DNA from: Chitinophagaceae bacterium
GTDB lineage: Bacteria; Bacteroidota; Bacteroidia; Chitinophagales; Chitinophagaceae
Length of the DNA: 42,165 nucleotides
Direction of reading: 5' to 3'
Assembly (NCBI GenBank): GCA_025449645.1
Contig: JANWIY010000018.1
Span: 1-42,165 of the forward strand
In this document: piece after piece, positions 31,773-40,211 of the stretch
Layout: each line of letters opens with the position of its first letter
Numbering within the stretch: the first letter of the stretch is position 1
Notes under the pieces: generated by a model
Databases searched by the model: none
What the model was told of the DNA's origin: nothing
What the model saw: only the letters and a program-made list of their open reading frames with translations
Translations under genes and position numbers: made by a program

Positions 31773-32597
31773 TTATATGGAACCGATCAAGGCTTTGAAT
31801 ATGGCCGTGAGCCGTGGCTCTGCCTCCCGCGCGGCCTGCAGCACCTCCTCATGAGTGATCACATTGTCTTCCTCCCGGATGCCCATGTCAGTAATAATAC
31901 TTAAGGCAAATACATCCATACCCAGGTGGACTGCTGCGATGGTTTCCTGCACCGTGCTCATTCCAACAGCATCCGCACCGGCCATATGAAGTAATTTGTA
32001 CTCAGCACGTGTTTCAAAACTTGGCCCGGATACGCCTGCATATACCCCTTCCTTTACCGTAATGCTGTTTTTAAAAGCAACTGCTCTTGCCTTTTCAATC
32101 AGCTTTCTGCTATATGGTTCACTCATATCCGGAAAGCGGGAACCCAGCCATTCGACATTTGGGCCGATCAGCGGATTGGCTGTAAAAAGGCTGATATGAT
32201 CTGTAATTATCATCAGATCGCCGACCTTAAAATTTTTGTTCATTCCTCCTGCCGCATTGGAAAGCAAAAGCGTTTTGACGCCCAGTAATTTCATGAGACG
32301 AACCGGAAAGACTACCTGTTCCGGACTATATCCTTCGTAATAATGAAACCGGCCAGCCATGGCCACAATCCTTTTGCCATTCATCATCCCGAAAATGAGT
32401 TCGCCGGAATGACCTTTTACGGTAGACACAGGAAATTCCGGGATCTCACTGTAATCTGCCTTAAATTCTATTTCGATTTCCCGGGAAAGATTTCCTATGC
32501 CGCTGCCCAGGACAATACCGATTTCAGGCTCATGCGGATAGAATTTTTTAACCCATGAAACCGTTTGCTGAAGTTTCCTGATTTTGTTTTCCGTCAT
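31773..32597 (-). CDS. Purine nucleoside phosphorylase
   Basis: 274 residues from ATG 32597 (an ATG at 32639 overlaps the -7 box). The family is the trimeric, mammalian-like PNP: IGIVLGSGIGNL near the N-terminus, GHSGELIFG, AGRFHYYEGY, SNAAGGMN, and GVSGPSFETRAEY. The purine-site loop reads SIITDMG and the neighbouring motif is GMSTVQE, where GMSTVPE is usual, a small deviation. It splits inosine or guanosine with phosphate. It fits with the NupC transporter in the same region. Confidence 0.94.
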   Translation of the reverse strand: MTENKIRKLQQTVSWVKKFYPHEPEIGIVLGSGIGNLSREIEIEFKADYSEIPEFPVSTVKGHSGELIFGMMNGKRIVAMAGRFHYYEGYSPEQVVFPVRLMKLLGVKTLLLSNAAGGMNKNFKVGDLMIITDHISLFTANPLIGPNVEWLGSRFPDMSEPYSRKLIEKARAVAFKNSITVKEGVYAGVSGPSFETRAEYKLLHMAGADAVGMSTVQETIAAVHLGMDVFALSIITDMGIREEDNVITHEEVLQAAREAEPRLTAIFKALIGSI

Positions 32598-32636
32598 ACA
32601 CATGCGTTGATGAAGGACCAATCCTTCAGCGTCGCG

Positions 32637-32644
32637 CAAAGATA
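32637..32644 (-). promoter_or_regulatory. -7 promoter box (TATCTTTG) of the PNP gene
   Basis: A perfect TAnnTTTG on the minus strand, 40 bases before ATG 32597. It overlaps the ATG at 32639, which argues for the shorter protein. Confidence 0.55.
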
Positions 32645-32669
32645 GGATGCCGTCGGAGATCTGAAACGA

Positions 32670-34313
32670 TTAACGGATCCTTGTATGGCGTAACTCAAGA
32701 AGGTTCAGACCGTTTGCTTCGAAGCCGCTCACCGCGGGGCTTACCAGGTGGATCACTTCGTCGTACCAGAGCGGTACAATTGGCGCGTCCCGGATGACCA
32801 ACAGATCCATTTTGCGATAAAGCATATAGCGCAGACTGTCTTTATTTTCCAGCAATGACTGGCGATAGAGTAAATCGTAAGCAGGATTATGATAACGCGT
32901 ATAATTAGGAGGTGCCGGATTTTCGGAATAAAAAACGCTCAGGTAATTTTCCGCATCCGGATAATCGCCGATCCAGCTACCCCGGAAAAATGGCGCCTGC
33001 GATTTAGCCGTTTCTTCCAGCAATAGACTTTTCTGTACTATGTCTACCTGCACGCGGATCCCGACTTCCTGTAGCTCACGTACAATGAATCCGGCAAGGT
33101 CAGCATAGGTGTCAATCGTTTTGAGGGTGATCAGTGGCAACCCCGCACCATCAGGAAATCCCGCTTCTATTAAAAGCCGGCGGGCCATGGCTGGATCATA
33201 ATGATACCCTTTTACGATGGTAGAATCAAAACAGGGCAAGCCTGGCGGAATAAATCCGCTTTCAGCCGGCGTTCCAATGGAATTTCTTAAATACATCATC
33301 ATTTTTCTCCTGTCAAATCCATAGTTGATTGCCTGCCTCACTTTGAGCAGGCGCAAGGGAGAATTCTTTACAATAGCTAAGCTGCTATCCACGACTATTC
33401 CAAGATATTCCGTGTTGAGATATGGGCTTTTTGATAATTGGAGGCGCCCCTTCCATTCTTTTCTGAGCTCTCCTTTCTTATTCAGCACCTCATCCTTGAA
33501 CGAGGGATCAATATCGTTCATAAAATCCAGCCGTCCCTGCTGCAACAATAGGAACTCAGTTGCACGGTTGTCAAAAAAACTGATCTTGATGGCATCCAGA
33601 TAGGGAATAGGCCGGCCAGCTGCGTCTTTCTCAAAATAATGCTCATTTTTTACCAGGATCAGGTCCTGCCCTTCTTCCCAGCTTTTAAACCGGAAAGGCC
33701 CTGTGCCGCAGGGATGGTTGCGAAAATCCTTTCCGTATTTTTCTACCACTTCATGAGGTATTATCGAGCAATATTGCATGCTGAGTAATCCAAGCATGGG
33801 ATGAAATGGCGTTAGCAATTTCATTTCAAAAGTAGAATCGTCCGGTGCGCGGAAAGCATTGGTCCCTTCAACCCTTTCATTAAAAATCCAGGCGCCGCTG
33901 CTTGCCGTTTTTCTGTCCAGGATTCGGGAAAGACTGTAAACAACATCGGCAGCCACCATCTTCCTGCCTTTTCCGGAAGGAAATGCATCATTGTCTTGAA
34001 AGAAAACATCCGCCCGCAAATGAAAGCGATAAGTCAGATTGTCTGATGATATTTCCCAGGAAACTGCAAGAGAAGGAATGAGATTCAGATTTGAATCCGT
34101 TTGTATGAGGGTATTGTAAATCTGGTGAACAGGCCAGATGACGGATTGATTCTTTGCGAAAGCCGGATCCAGGGTGGCAATCCCTGTTGGTTCATTATAA
34201 CGAAATGTTTTTTTATTGCCGGCAGTATGAACGTGGCAGGCGGTAAAGACGATGATGGTTATTAAAAATAAAGATCGGATCAGCGATTTCTTCAACAATT
34301 GTTTTATTTTCAT
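32670..34313 (-). CDS. ABC transporter substrate-binding lipoprotein (SBP_bac_5, oligopeptide type)
   Basis: 547 residues. The N-terminus MKIKQLLKKSLIRSLFLITIIVFTAC has a lipobox ending in C26, so it is lipid anchored. The body has the DppA/OppA fold: TLDPAFAKNQSVIWPVHQIYNTLIQ, DVVYSLSRIL, CGTGPFRF, VRQAINYGFDR, and a late RDAPIVPLWYDE. It binds peptides or similar ligands for an ABC importer, whose permease and ATPase genes are not adjacent. Last of a minus-strand group; it diverges from the M1 peptidase gene. Confidence 0.92.
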   Translation of the reverse strand: MKIKQLLKKSLIRSLFLITIIVFTACHVHTAGNKKTFRYNEPTGIATLDPAFAKNQSVIWPVHQIYNTLIQTDSNLNLIPSLAVSWEISSDNLTYRFHLRADVFFQDNDAFPSGKGRKMVAADVVYSLSRILDRKTASSGAWIFNERVEGTNAFRAPDDSTFEMKLLTPFHPMLGLLSMQYCSIIPHEVVEKYGKDFRNHPCGTGPFRFKSWEEGQDLILVKNEHYFEKDAAGRPIPYLDAIKISFFDNRATEFLLLQQGRLDFMNDIDPSFKDEVLNKKGELRKEWKGRLQLSKSPYLNTEYLGIVVDSSLAIVKNSPLRLLKVRQAINYGFDRRKMMMYLRNSIGTPAESGFIPPGLPCFDSTIVKGYHYDPAMARRLLIEAGFPDGAGLPLITLKTIDTYADLAGFIVRELQEVGIRVQVDIVQKSLLLEETAKSQAPFFRGSWIGDYPDAENYLSVFYSENPAPPNYTRYHNPAYDLLYRQSLLENKDSLRYMLYRKMDLLVIRDAPIVPLWYDEVIHLVSPAVSGFEANGLNLLELRHTRIR

Positions 34314-34431
34314 TAATACCGGCAGGAGAAAAACATTTAATTGACACTATTGTTCCGCAAGATAAAGTATATAAGATACCATCGTATTCAGGTGCCCAGC
34401 AGCTCCTTCCAATTTAAAATAATGCCAAAGG

Positions 34432-36111
34432 ATGAAACGTATCGCCATTTTGCTTGTTCTTCCGGTTCTTTTTTTTAGCAGATCCGGGGCACAGAAAACC
34501 GAACAGGTTCCGGTATTTACCCACGCGGATACATTAAGGGGTTCACTGAATCCGGAACGTTCCTACAATGTGCTTAAATACGATATTTCAATTACGCCCG
34601 ATTACAATACCCGTTCGATCGCCGGGAGGAATATTATCACTTATCTCGACTCCGGGCTTTCTCATATGCAGATTGATCTGCAAACTCCGCTGGAAATAGA
34701 CAGTATCGTTCAGAATGGCAAAAACCTTTTTTTCAGGCGGGAAGGAAATGCGTTTCACGTTTACGTAGGTGATTCAGTTAACAAAACAGGGGTCTGCCTT
34801 TCCTGCATCAGGATGCTCACGATTTATTATCATGGTCACCCGCACATTGCAGCCAAGCCTCCCTGGGACGGTGGCTGGGTGTTTACTAAGGATACATGGG
34901 GCCGGCCCTGGATGAGTGTGGCCTGTGAGGGCACGGGCGCTAGTATATGGTACCCCTGTAAGGATTGGCTTGGTGATGAACCGGATAGCGGCGCATCCCT
35001 TTCTATTACCGTTCCGGATAGCCTTGTTGCTGTTGCCAACGGGCGTTTAAAGGAAAAGATCAGGAACGCAGATGGAAGCGCAACCTGGACCTGGGCCGTT
35101 GAAAGTCCCATTAATAATTACGAAATCGTACCCTATATCGGTAAGTATGTAAGCTGGCATTCAGATTATGCGGGAGAAAAAGGAAAACTGGATTGTGATT
35201 TCTGGGTATTGGATGGTGATCAGGAAAAAGCAAAGAAACATTTTACCGTAGTGGATTCCATGCTGCGGTGTTTTGAATACTGGTTTGGTCCTTATCCTTT
35301 TTATGCTGACGGATACAAGCTTGTGGAGGCACCATACCTGGGCATGGAAAACCAAAGTGATATCGCGTATGGAAATCATTTTCTTCAGGGGTACGAGGGA
35401 AAAGATTTATCAGGAACCGGCTGGGGATTAAAATGGGATTTTATTGTCGTCCATGAAAGCGGTCACGAATGGTTCGGTAACAACATTACCGGCAAGGACC
35501 TTGCCGATGAATGGATCCACGAATCATTTACCAATTACAGCGAAACGCTTTATACCGGTTACTATTTCGGAAAGGCAGCGGGCGATCAATATATTGCCGG
35601 TCTAAGGAGAAATATCGAAAATAAATTTCCGATCATTCAATACTACGGCGTCAACCATGAACCGGTGGGAACTGATGAATATTATAAAGGCGGCAACATG
35701 ATCCATAACATCCGCCAGGTGATCAACAATGATGAACTGTTCAGGAAAGTCCTTCGCGGTCTTAACCAGCGGTTTTATCATTCAACGGTAACGGCGGAGG
35801 ACATAGAACAATATATCAACCGGATTTCCGGCAGGAATTTTAATCCGGTATTCAACCAGTACCTCAGAGACATCCGGATCCCAGTTTTGGAATACAAACA
35901 TTCCGGTAATGAGTTACTGTACCGATGGAGCAATTGCAACGCGGATTTCGACATGCCAATAAAAGTTTTTCTTAAAGGGCCGATCTGGCTCAAACCCACA
36001 TCCAGCTGGCAGAAAATGAAGATGAATTCCAAAGGGAAAATAAAGCTCGTTGTCGACAAAAACTTTTATGCCGGGGTTAAAAATCTGGATGAACCGGAGC
36101 ATCCCCCATGA
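34432..36111 (+). CDS. M1-family zinc aminopeptidase, secreted
   Basis: 559 residues with a signal peptide (MKRIAILLVLPVLFFSRSGAQ). The substrate-specificity motif is GMENQ (304-308). The zinc site HEXXH is H341-E-S-G-H345, and the third ligand E364 comes exactly 18 residues later (WIHES). It removes N-terminal residues from peptides, presumably in the periplasm. The divergent neighbour is a peptide-binding lipoprotein, which suggests a shared role in peptide use. Short for the family, lacking a long C-terminal helical domain. Confidence 0.94.
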   Translation: MKRIAILLVLPVLFFSRSGAQKTEQVPVFTHADTLRGSLNPERSYNVLKYDISITPDYNTRSIAGRNIITYLDSGLSHMQIDLQTPLEIDSIVQNGKNLFFRREGNAFHVYVGDSVNKTGVCLSCIRMLTIYYHGHPHIAAKPPWDGGWVFTKDTWGRPWMSVACEGTGASIWYPCKDWLGDEPDSGASLSITVPDSLVAVANGRLKEKIRNADGSATWTWAVESPINNYEIVPYIGKYVSWHSDYAGEKGKLDCDFWVLDGDQEKAKKHFTVVDSMLRCFEYWFGPYPFYADGYKLVEAPYLGMENQSDIAYGNHFLQGYEGKDLSGTGWGLKWDFIVVHESGHEWFGNNITGKDLADEWIHESFTNYSETLYTGYYFGKAAGDQYIAGLRRNIENKFPIIQYYGVNHEPVGTDEYYKGGNMIHNIRQVINNDELFRKVLRGLNQRFYHSTVTAEDIEQYINRISGRNFNPVFNQYLRDIRIPVLEYKHSGNELLYRWSNCNADFDMPIKVFLKGPIWLKPTSSWQKMKMNSKGKIKLVVDKNFYAGVKNLDEPEHPP

Positions 36112-36155
36112 TTTGATCCAAATCCTTCATCTTTGCAACGCAACATCATTTGCGT

Positions 36156-37676
36156 ATGAGTACAATCCGGCGGCAAAGCATTCTATCATCCGCCATTATT
36201 TATTTGGGCTTTGCGTTGGGTTTTCTGAACACTTACCTGTTTACGCGGCAGGGCGGGTTTACCGCATCGGAATACGGATTATATGGCACTTTTCTGGCCG
36301 TGGCGAATGTGATCAATTCTTTCGCCAACCTGGGTATGCAGGCATATATTTTTAAATTTTATCCCTACTACCAGGATAATCTCAAAGTGAAGGATAATGA
36401 TATGATGAGTTTGTCCTTACTCACTTCGCTCGCTGGTTTTTTTCTGGTGATGTGTGCAGGATATATTTTCAAAGACCTTGTAGTGAGAAAATTCAGCGCC
36501 AATTCCCCTGAGTTCGTGAAATATTATTTCTGGGTATTCCCCCTTGGTTTCGGGCTTACCATGTATTCATTGCTTGAAGCGTACGCCTGGCACCTTAAAA
36601 AAGCCATACTTACGAATTTTATGCGGGAGATGCTCTTTCGTGTTTTTACGAGCGTTCTCATCGTACTGTTTTTCTTCAAACTGATCCCCCGGTTTGATCT
36701 GTTTATTAAATTATTTGCCCTTTTATACATTCTCCTTGCGTCTTTACTCTTCTTTATTTTATTGAGGTCCCGGCAAATTCACATTACTTTCCGCATAAGC
36801 CGGGTGACAAAAAAATTCTTTAAAAAAATTATTCAGCTGTGTTCATTTATTTGGGGTGGAGGCATGATTCAAAACATCGCATATGTTTTCGACCAGATCG
36901 TGATTGCGGCGGTACTGCCCAACGGTCTGGCCTGGGCAGGGGTATTCGCCCTGGCGCAAAATATAGCGAGTCTTATCCAGGCACCCCAGCGTGGCATTAT
37001 CGCCGCCTCCATCGGACCTTTATCACGCGCCTGGAAAGAGAAGGACTATGATAAACTTCGGCGGATCTATCAAAGATCTTCCATTAACCAGCTGATTTTT
37101 GCCTGCGGCATTTTTATTTTAATCTGGATCAATTTCATTGATGGTGTGAAGGTCTTTCACCTCCAACCCACTTATATACAGGCGCAGCACGTTTTTTTAT
37201 TCCTCGGACTCTGGCGTATTGTGGATATGGGAACCGGGCTGAATTCCCAAATCATTGGAACATCCACTTTATGGCGCTTTGAATTTTTTACGGGAATGAT
37301 CCTGCTTAGCATAACCCTTCCGCTGAATTATGTTCTTGCCAAAAAGTTAGGCGTGGTCGGTCCTGCTATCGCGACGCTGATCGCGTACACGATTTATAAT
37401 ATGATCCGGTACGCCTTTCTGCTACGGAAATTCAACATGCAGCCTTTTAATTACCGTACGCTGTTAACGCTGTTTCTTGCAATGAGCGTCTTTTTCTGCA
37501 CTTATTTTCTTTTCAGCGGGATGCATGGCCTAACCGGCATCATCTGCAGAAGTAGTTTCTTTATAGTCATTTATGTTTGCGGTGCTCTTTTCCTGAAATT
37601 ATCTCCTGATATTGTGCCCGTCTGGAATACTTTAAGAAACAAATTTCCGATTCCCTATCTTCGCAGCCGCAAATAA
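36156..37676 (+). CDS. Oligosaccharide flippase / polysaccharide biosynthesis protein
   Basis: 506 residues from ATG 36156 (the TTG at 36150 is just upstream). About 12-14 membrane helices are seen, starting ILSSAIIYLGFALGFLNTYLFTRQGG, with the conserved pattern of MATE-like Wzx proteins (PF01943/PF13440). It likely flips a lipid-linked glycan across the inner membrane. No glycosyltransferases are adjacent, so its substrate is unknown. A near-consensus CATCTTTG (36128-36135) could be its -7 box. Confidence 0.9.
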   Translation: MSTIRRQSILSSAIIYLGFALGFLNTYLFTRQGGFTASEYGLYGTFLAVANVINSFANLGMQAYIFKFYPYYQDNLKVKDNDMMSLSLLTSLAGFFLVMCAGYIFKDLVVRKFSANSPEFVKYYFWVFPLGFGLTMYSLLEAYAWHLKKAILTNFMREMLFRVFTSVLIVLFFFKLIPRFDLFIKLFALLYILLASLLFFILLRSRQIHITFRISRVTKKFFKKIIQLCSFIWGGGMIQNIAYVFDQIVIAAVLPNGLAWAGVFALAQNIASLIQAPQRGIIAASIGPLSRAWKEKDYDKLRRIYQRSSINQLIFACGIFILIWINFIDGVKVFHLQPTYIQAQHVFLFLGLWRIVDMGTGLNSQIIGTSTLWRFEFFTGMILLSITLPLNYVLAKKLGVVGPAIATLIAYTIYNMIRYAFLLRKFNMQPFNYRTLLTLFLAMSVFFCTYFLFSGMHGLTGIICRSSFFIVIYVCGALFLKLSPDIVPVWNTLRNKFPIPYLRSRK

Positions 37677-37687
37677 GTTCTTACCGG

Positions 37688-38611
37688 ATGATCACGCGAA
37701 GAAATATAAGGGTTAAAATCATGCAAACCCTATACTCCCTGGAGGCTCAGGAAAATACAAAAGAGGGAGAAGCCCAGAAGATCTTGCAAAAACACTTCGA
37801 TTACTCCGGACAACTTCTCGTTTATCTGCTGTTTTTTCTAACCGAGATCTCGCGCTATGCGGAAAAGGATTCCGTGTTAAGATCTTCCAAACACCTGCCT
37901 TCCGAACTGGATAAAAATGTGAATACCAAACTCGCGGGGAACCAATTACTCTGGAGCATACTCGCACAGGATTCATTTAAAAAAGCCCTCAATGAGGAAA
38001 AGCCGGAGCTGATTGATCATGGTGAGTTGGTGCGTAAGCTTTACCTGGAACTGCGCGAAACGGATGAGTACAAAAAATATATAGCCGAAGAAAAGCGGGA
38101 TAAAAAACATGAGAAAGAGATCCTGGAATATATATTTAACGATTTCCTTTTGCCTAATGAAGCATTTGAAAGCCATCTGGAGGAAAACTTCAGTAACTGG
38201 AACGATGATGCCGGGATGATGCAGAAACTCGTGTCCGGTTTCCTCAATAAAATCAGCGCTTTCAATTTTCAGGAGATCATCAGCGCGCAGAAAGCGGTAT
38301 TTGCACACGATCTTCTCGCCGCCGTCATGGACAAAAAGGAGGTCAGTATGGCCCTCATCCGCCCCAAACTGAAAAACTGGGATGCTGACCGAATCGCTAC
38401 CCTGGACATGATCCTTATGGAAATGGGTGTTTGTGAATTCCTGTATTTCGAAACCATTCCTCCCAAAGTGACCATTAATGAATATATTGACCTTGCCAAG
38501 GATTACAGTACGGCGCAGAGCGGTCAGTTTGTGAACGGCATCCTGGATAATATCCACAAGGACCTGCTGCTGGAAGACAAAATGCACAAGGTGAATTTCA
38601 AAGCCTCCTGA
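37688..38611 (+). CDS. nusB: Transcription antitermination factor NusB, long form
   Basis: 307 residues, roughly twice the size of E. coli NusB, because of an N-terminal extension usual in Bacteroidota. The start (MITRRNIRVKIMQTLYSLE) and the C-terminal helices (AVFAHDLLAAVMDKK, LILMEMGVCEFLYFETIPPKVTINEYIDLAKDYSTAQSGQFVNGILDNI) are those of NusB. It binds boxA RNA with NusE (S10) in rRNA antitermination. It starts 11 bases after the flippase stop; a TATCTTCG, one mismatch from consensus, lies at 37656. Confidence 0.95.
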   Translation: MITRRNIRVKIMQTLYSLEAQENTKEGEAQKILQKHFDYSGQLLVYLLFFLTEISRYAEKDSVLRSSKHLPSELDKNVNTKLAGNQLLWSILAQDSFKKALNEEKPELIDHGELVRKLYLELRETDEYKKYIAEEKRDKKHEKEILEYIFNDFLLPNEAFESHLEENFSNWNDDAGMMQKLVSGFLNKISAFNFQEIISAQKAVFAHDLLAAVMDKKEVSMALIRPKLKNWDADRIATLDMILMEMGVCEFLYFETIPPKVTINEYIDLAKDYSTAQSGQFVNGILDNIHKDLLLEDKMHKVNFKAS

Positions 38612-38631
38612 GCAATGACAGCTTTTTTATA

Positions 38632-38639
38632 TAGGTTTG
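38632..38639 (+). promoter_or_regulatory. -7 promoter box (TAGGTTTG) of the DUF1573-yajC group
   Basis: A perfect TAnnTTTG, 15 bases before ATG 38655. It covers a TTG at 38637, so that codon is not the start. Confidence 0.55.
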
Positions 38640-38654
38640 CAAAAAAAACGCAAA

Positions 38655-39092
38655 ATGCGCGTGGCTTCAAGGATTATTTTACTGGCCTGTTTATTTGTTT
38701 CCTGTGCAGAGATTGACCAGCAAAAGCAACATCAAAGCATGACAATCCCGAAGGACAGCAGCTTGTTTACCACTGTAACCTGGCTTGATTCTACCAACCG
38801 TAGTTTTGGAACCATCCCGGAAGGCCGCAAACTTGAAGTAGCCTTTCGTTTTGTCAATTCAGGGATGAGACCGCTCATAATACAGCGGGTGCAGGCGAGC
38901 TGCGGCTGTACGGTTGCTGAGCAGCCGGAAGAACCGGTTCTTCCCGGAAAAGAAGGAGTAATAAAGGCATCTTTCAACAGTGAGGGCAGGATGGGCCCTA
39001 ATAACAAAACGCTTTACGTGATTGCCAATACCAGGGGCAGTATCACCAACGAACTTCACTTCAGTGTTGTTGTTGAGAAGAAAAAATGGTAA
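38655..39092 (+). CDS. DUF1573 domain-containing lipoprotein
   Basis: 145 residues from ATG 38655. The N-terminus MRVASRIILLACLFVSCAE has a plausible lipobox (FVSC). The DUF1573 domain follows: SFGTIPEGRKLEVAFRFVNSG, then the invariant QASCGCTVAEQP, and GVIKASFNSEGRMG, an Ig-like fold with a cysteine pair. Function is unknown; it is common in Bacteroidota between nusB and yajC. Confidence 0.9.
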   Translation: MRVASRIILLACLFVSCAEIDQQKQHQSMTIPKDSSLFTTVTWLDSTNRSFGTIPEGRKLEVAFRFVNSGMRPLIIQRVQASCGCTVAEQPEEPVLPGKEGVIKASFNSEGRMGPNNKTLYVIANTRGSITNELHFSVVVEKKKW

Positions 39093-39122
39093 GCAACTCA
39101 GAGTCTAAATAAAAACTATATC

Positions 39123-39461
39123 ATGATTCATTCAGTTATTTTGTTACAGACAGGTGTCGGAGGAACAGGCACCCTCAATTTCCTCCTGCTAGGCGGCATG
39201 ATCCTGGTGTTCTGGCTTTTCATGATCCGTCCCCAGGCAAAAAAGGCCAAACTGGCTAAACAATTTCAGGAAAATATGCAGAAGGGAGATAAAATCGTAA
39301 CCATCGCAGGCATTCACGGAACAGTGAATAAAATAAATGAGGACGGAACGCTGATGCTGGAAACCAGTCCGGGCAGTTACATGAAAATTGAAAAAAGCTC
39401 CATTTCGATCGATTGGACGAACAATCTCAAGAAAGCGGCTGGCGCAACAGAAAAAAAATAA
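39123..39461 (+). CDS. yajC: Preprotein translocase subunit YajC
   Basis: 112 residues. One transmembrane helix (about 17-36, LNFLLLGGMILVFWLFMIRP) is followed by the conserved RPQAKKAKLAKQFQENMQKGDKIVTIAGIHGTV, the YajC hallmark. It associates with SecDF in the Sec secretion machinery. It lies 30 bases after the DUF1573 gene and just before an intrinsic terminator. Confidence 0.95.
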   Translation: MIHSVILLQTGVGGTGTLNFLLLGGMILVFWLFMIRPQAKKAKLAKQFQENMQKGDKIVTIAGIHGTVNKINEDGTLMLETSPGSYMKIEKSSISIDWTNNLKKAAGATEKK

Positions 39462-39478
39462 TTTCTTAATCCACCAGG

Positions 39479-39512
39479 ACGCTTCTGAAAATTCAGGAGC
39501 GTTTCTTTTTTT
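39479..39512 (+). terminator. Intrinsic terminator after yajC
   Basis: ACGCTTCTGA (39479-39488) pairs with TCAGGAGCGT (39493-39502) with one mismatch, then TTCTTTTTTT. It lies upstream of the coaE ATG at 39529, so it ends the yajC transcript and shows that an ATG at 39388 is not coaE's start. Some read-through into coaE is possible. Confidence 0.75.
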
Positions 39513-39528
39513 AACTTCCAGCCAGAAT

Positions 39529-40122
39529 ATGCTGAAAATCGGATTAACCGGAGGCATTGGCTCCGGAAAAACAACCGTGGCCCACATTTTTGAAGTGCTG
39601 GGCATTCCGGTATATTATGCCGACGAAGCCGCGAAAAAACTGATGAATGAAGAGAAAAGCCTCCGGCAGGAGATCATCAGGCTTTTCGGAAATGAAGCAT
39701 TCAAAGAAGGAAAACTTGACCGGAGATTTCTGGGGGAACTGGTTTTTTCAGATCCTGAAAAGCTCTCCCAACTGAACAGCATCGTTCATCCTGCAACGCT
39801 GGAAGATGCAACCCGGTGGATGCTCCGGCAGAGAACGCCTTACGCCATCAAGGAAGCGGCTTTGATATTTGAAGCGAACCTTCAGTCTTATTTCGATTAT
39901 GTGATCGGGGTCACGGCTCCTGAAACCATTCGCATGAGCAGGGTCGTCAAAAGGGACCATACCAGCCCGGAAAAAGTGATGAAACGTATCCGTCAGCAAA
40001 TGGATGAAGAAGAAAAAATCGGACTATGTGATTTTGTGATCAGAAACGACGAATCGGAAGGGCTTTTGCCGCAGGTGATGAAGATTCATGAGGAGCTGCT
40101 TACGAAAAGTGTTGATGGTTGA
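39529..40122 (+). CDS. coaE: Dephospho-CoA kinase
   Basis: 197 residues from ATG 39529. The P-loop is GLTGGIGSGKTT (5-16), with DEAAKKL, FLGELVFSD, and KEAALIFEANLQSYFDYVIGV following as in CoaE. It performs the last step of coenzyme A synthesis. Its final codons and stop (SVDG, TGA 40120-40122) lie inside the left arm of a heptamer repeat, so that element has grown into the gene's end. Other Bacteroidota often have a YbbR/CdaR-like gene between yajC and coaE; none is here. Confidence 0.95.
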   Translation: MLKIGLTGGIGSGKTTVAHIFEVLGIPVYYADEAAKKLMNEEKSLRQEIIRLFGNEAFKEGKLDRRFLGELVFSDPEKLSQLNSIVHPATLEDATRWMLRQRTPYAIKEAALIFEANLQSYFDYVIGVTAPETIRMSRVVKRDHTSPEKVMKRIRQQMDEEEKIGLCDFVIRNDESEGLLPQVMKIHEELLTKSVDG

Positions 40123-40210
40123 TGAAAGGGTTGATGGTTGATGGTTGATGGTTGATGGTTGATGGAACTCAGGTGCGAATTCGCAATAGAAATCCATCAA
40201 CCATCAACCT
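40111..40210. repeat. Heptamer-armed palindromic element, copy B
   Basis: The left arm has seven copies of GTTGATG-type units (40111-40165), the last five uninterrupted; the right arm (about 40193-40209) has two inverted CCATCAA units. The core AGGTGCGAATTCGCAATAGA (40171-40190) contains the perfect palindrome TGCGAATTCGCA. It fills the entire space between the convergent stops of coaE and the aminotransferase gene and overlaps the coaE end. Confidence 0.75.
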
Positions 40211-40211
40211 T

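Noticed and set aside
40175..40186. TGCGAATTCGCA as a stand-alone operator
   Set aside because: It is the middle of the repeat core, and the same position in copies A and C is not a perfect palindrome; a structural role in the element is simpler.
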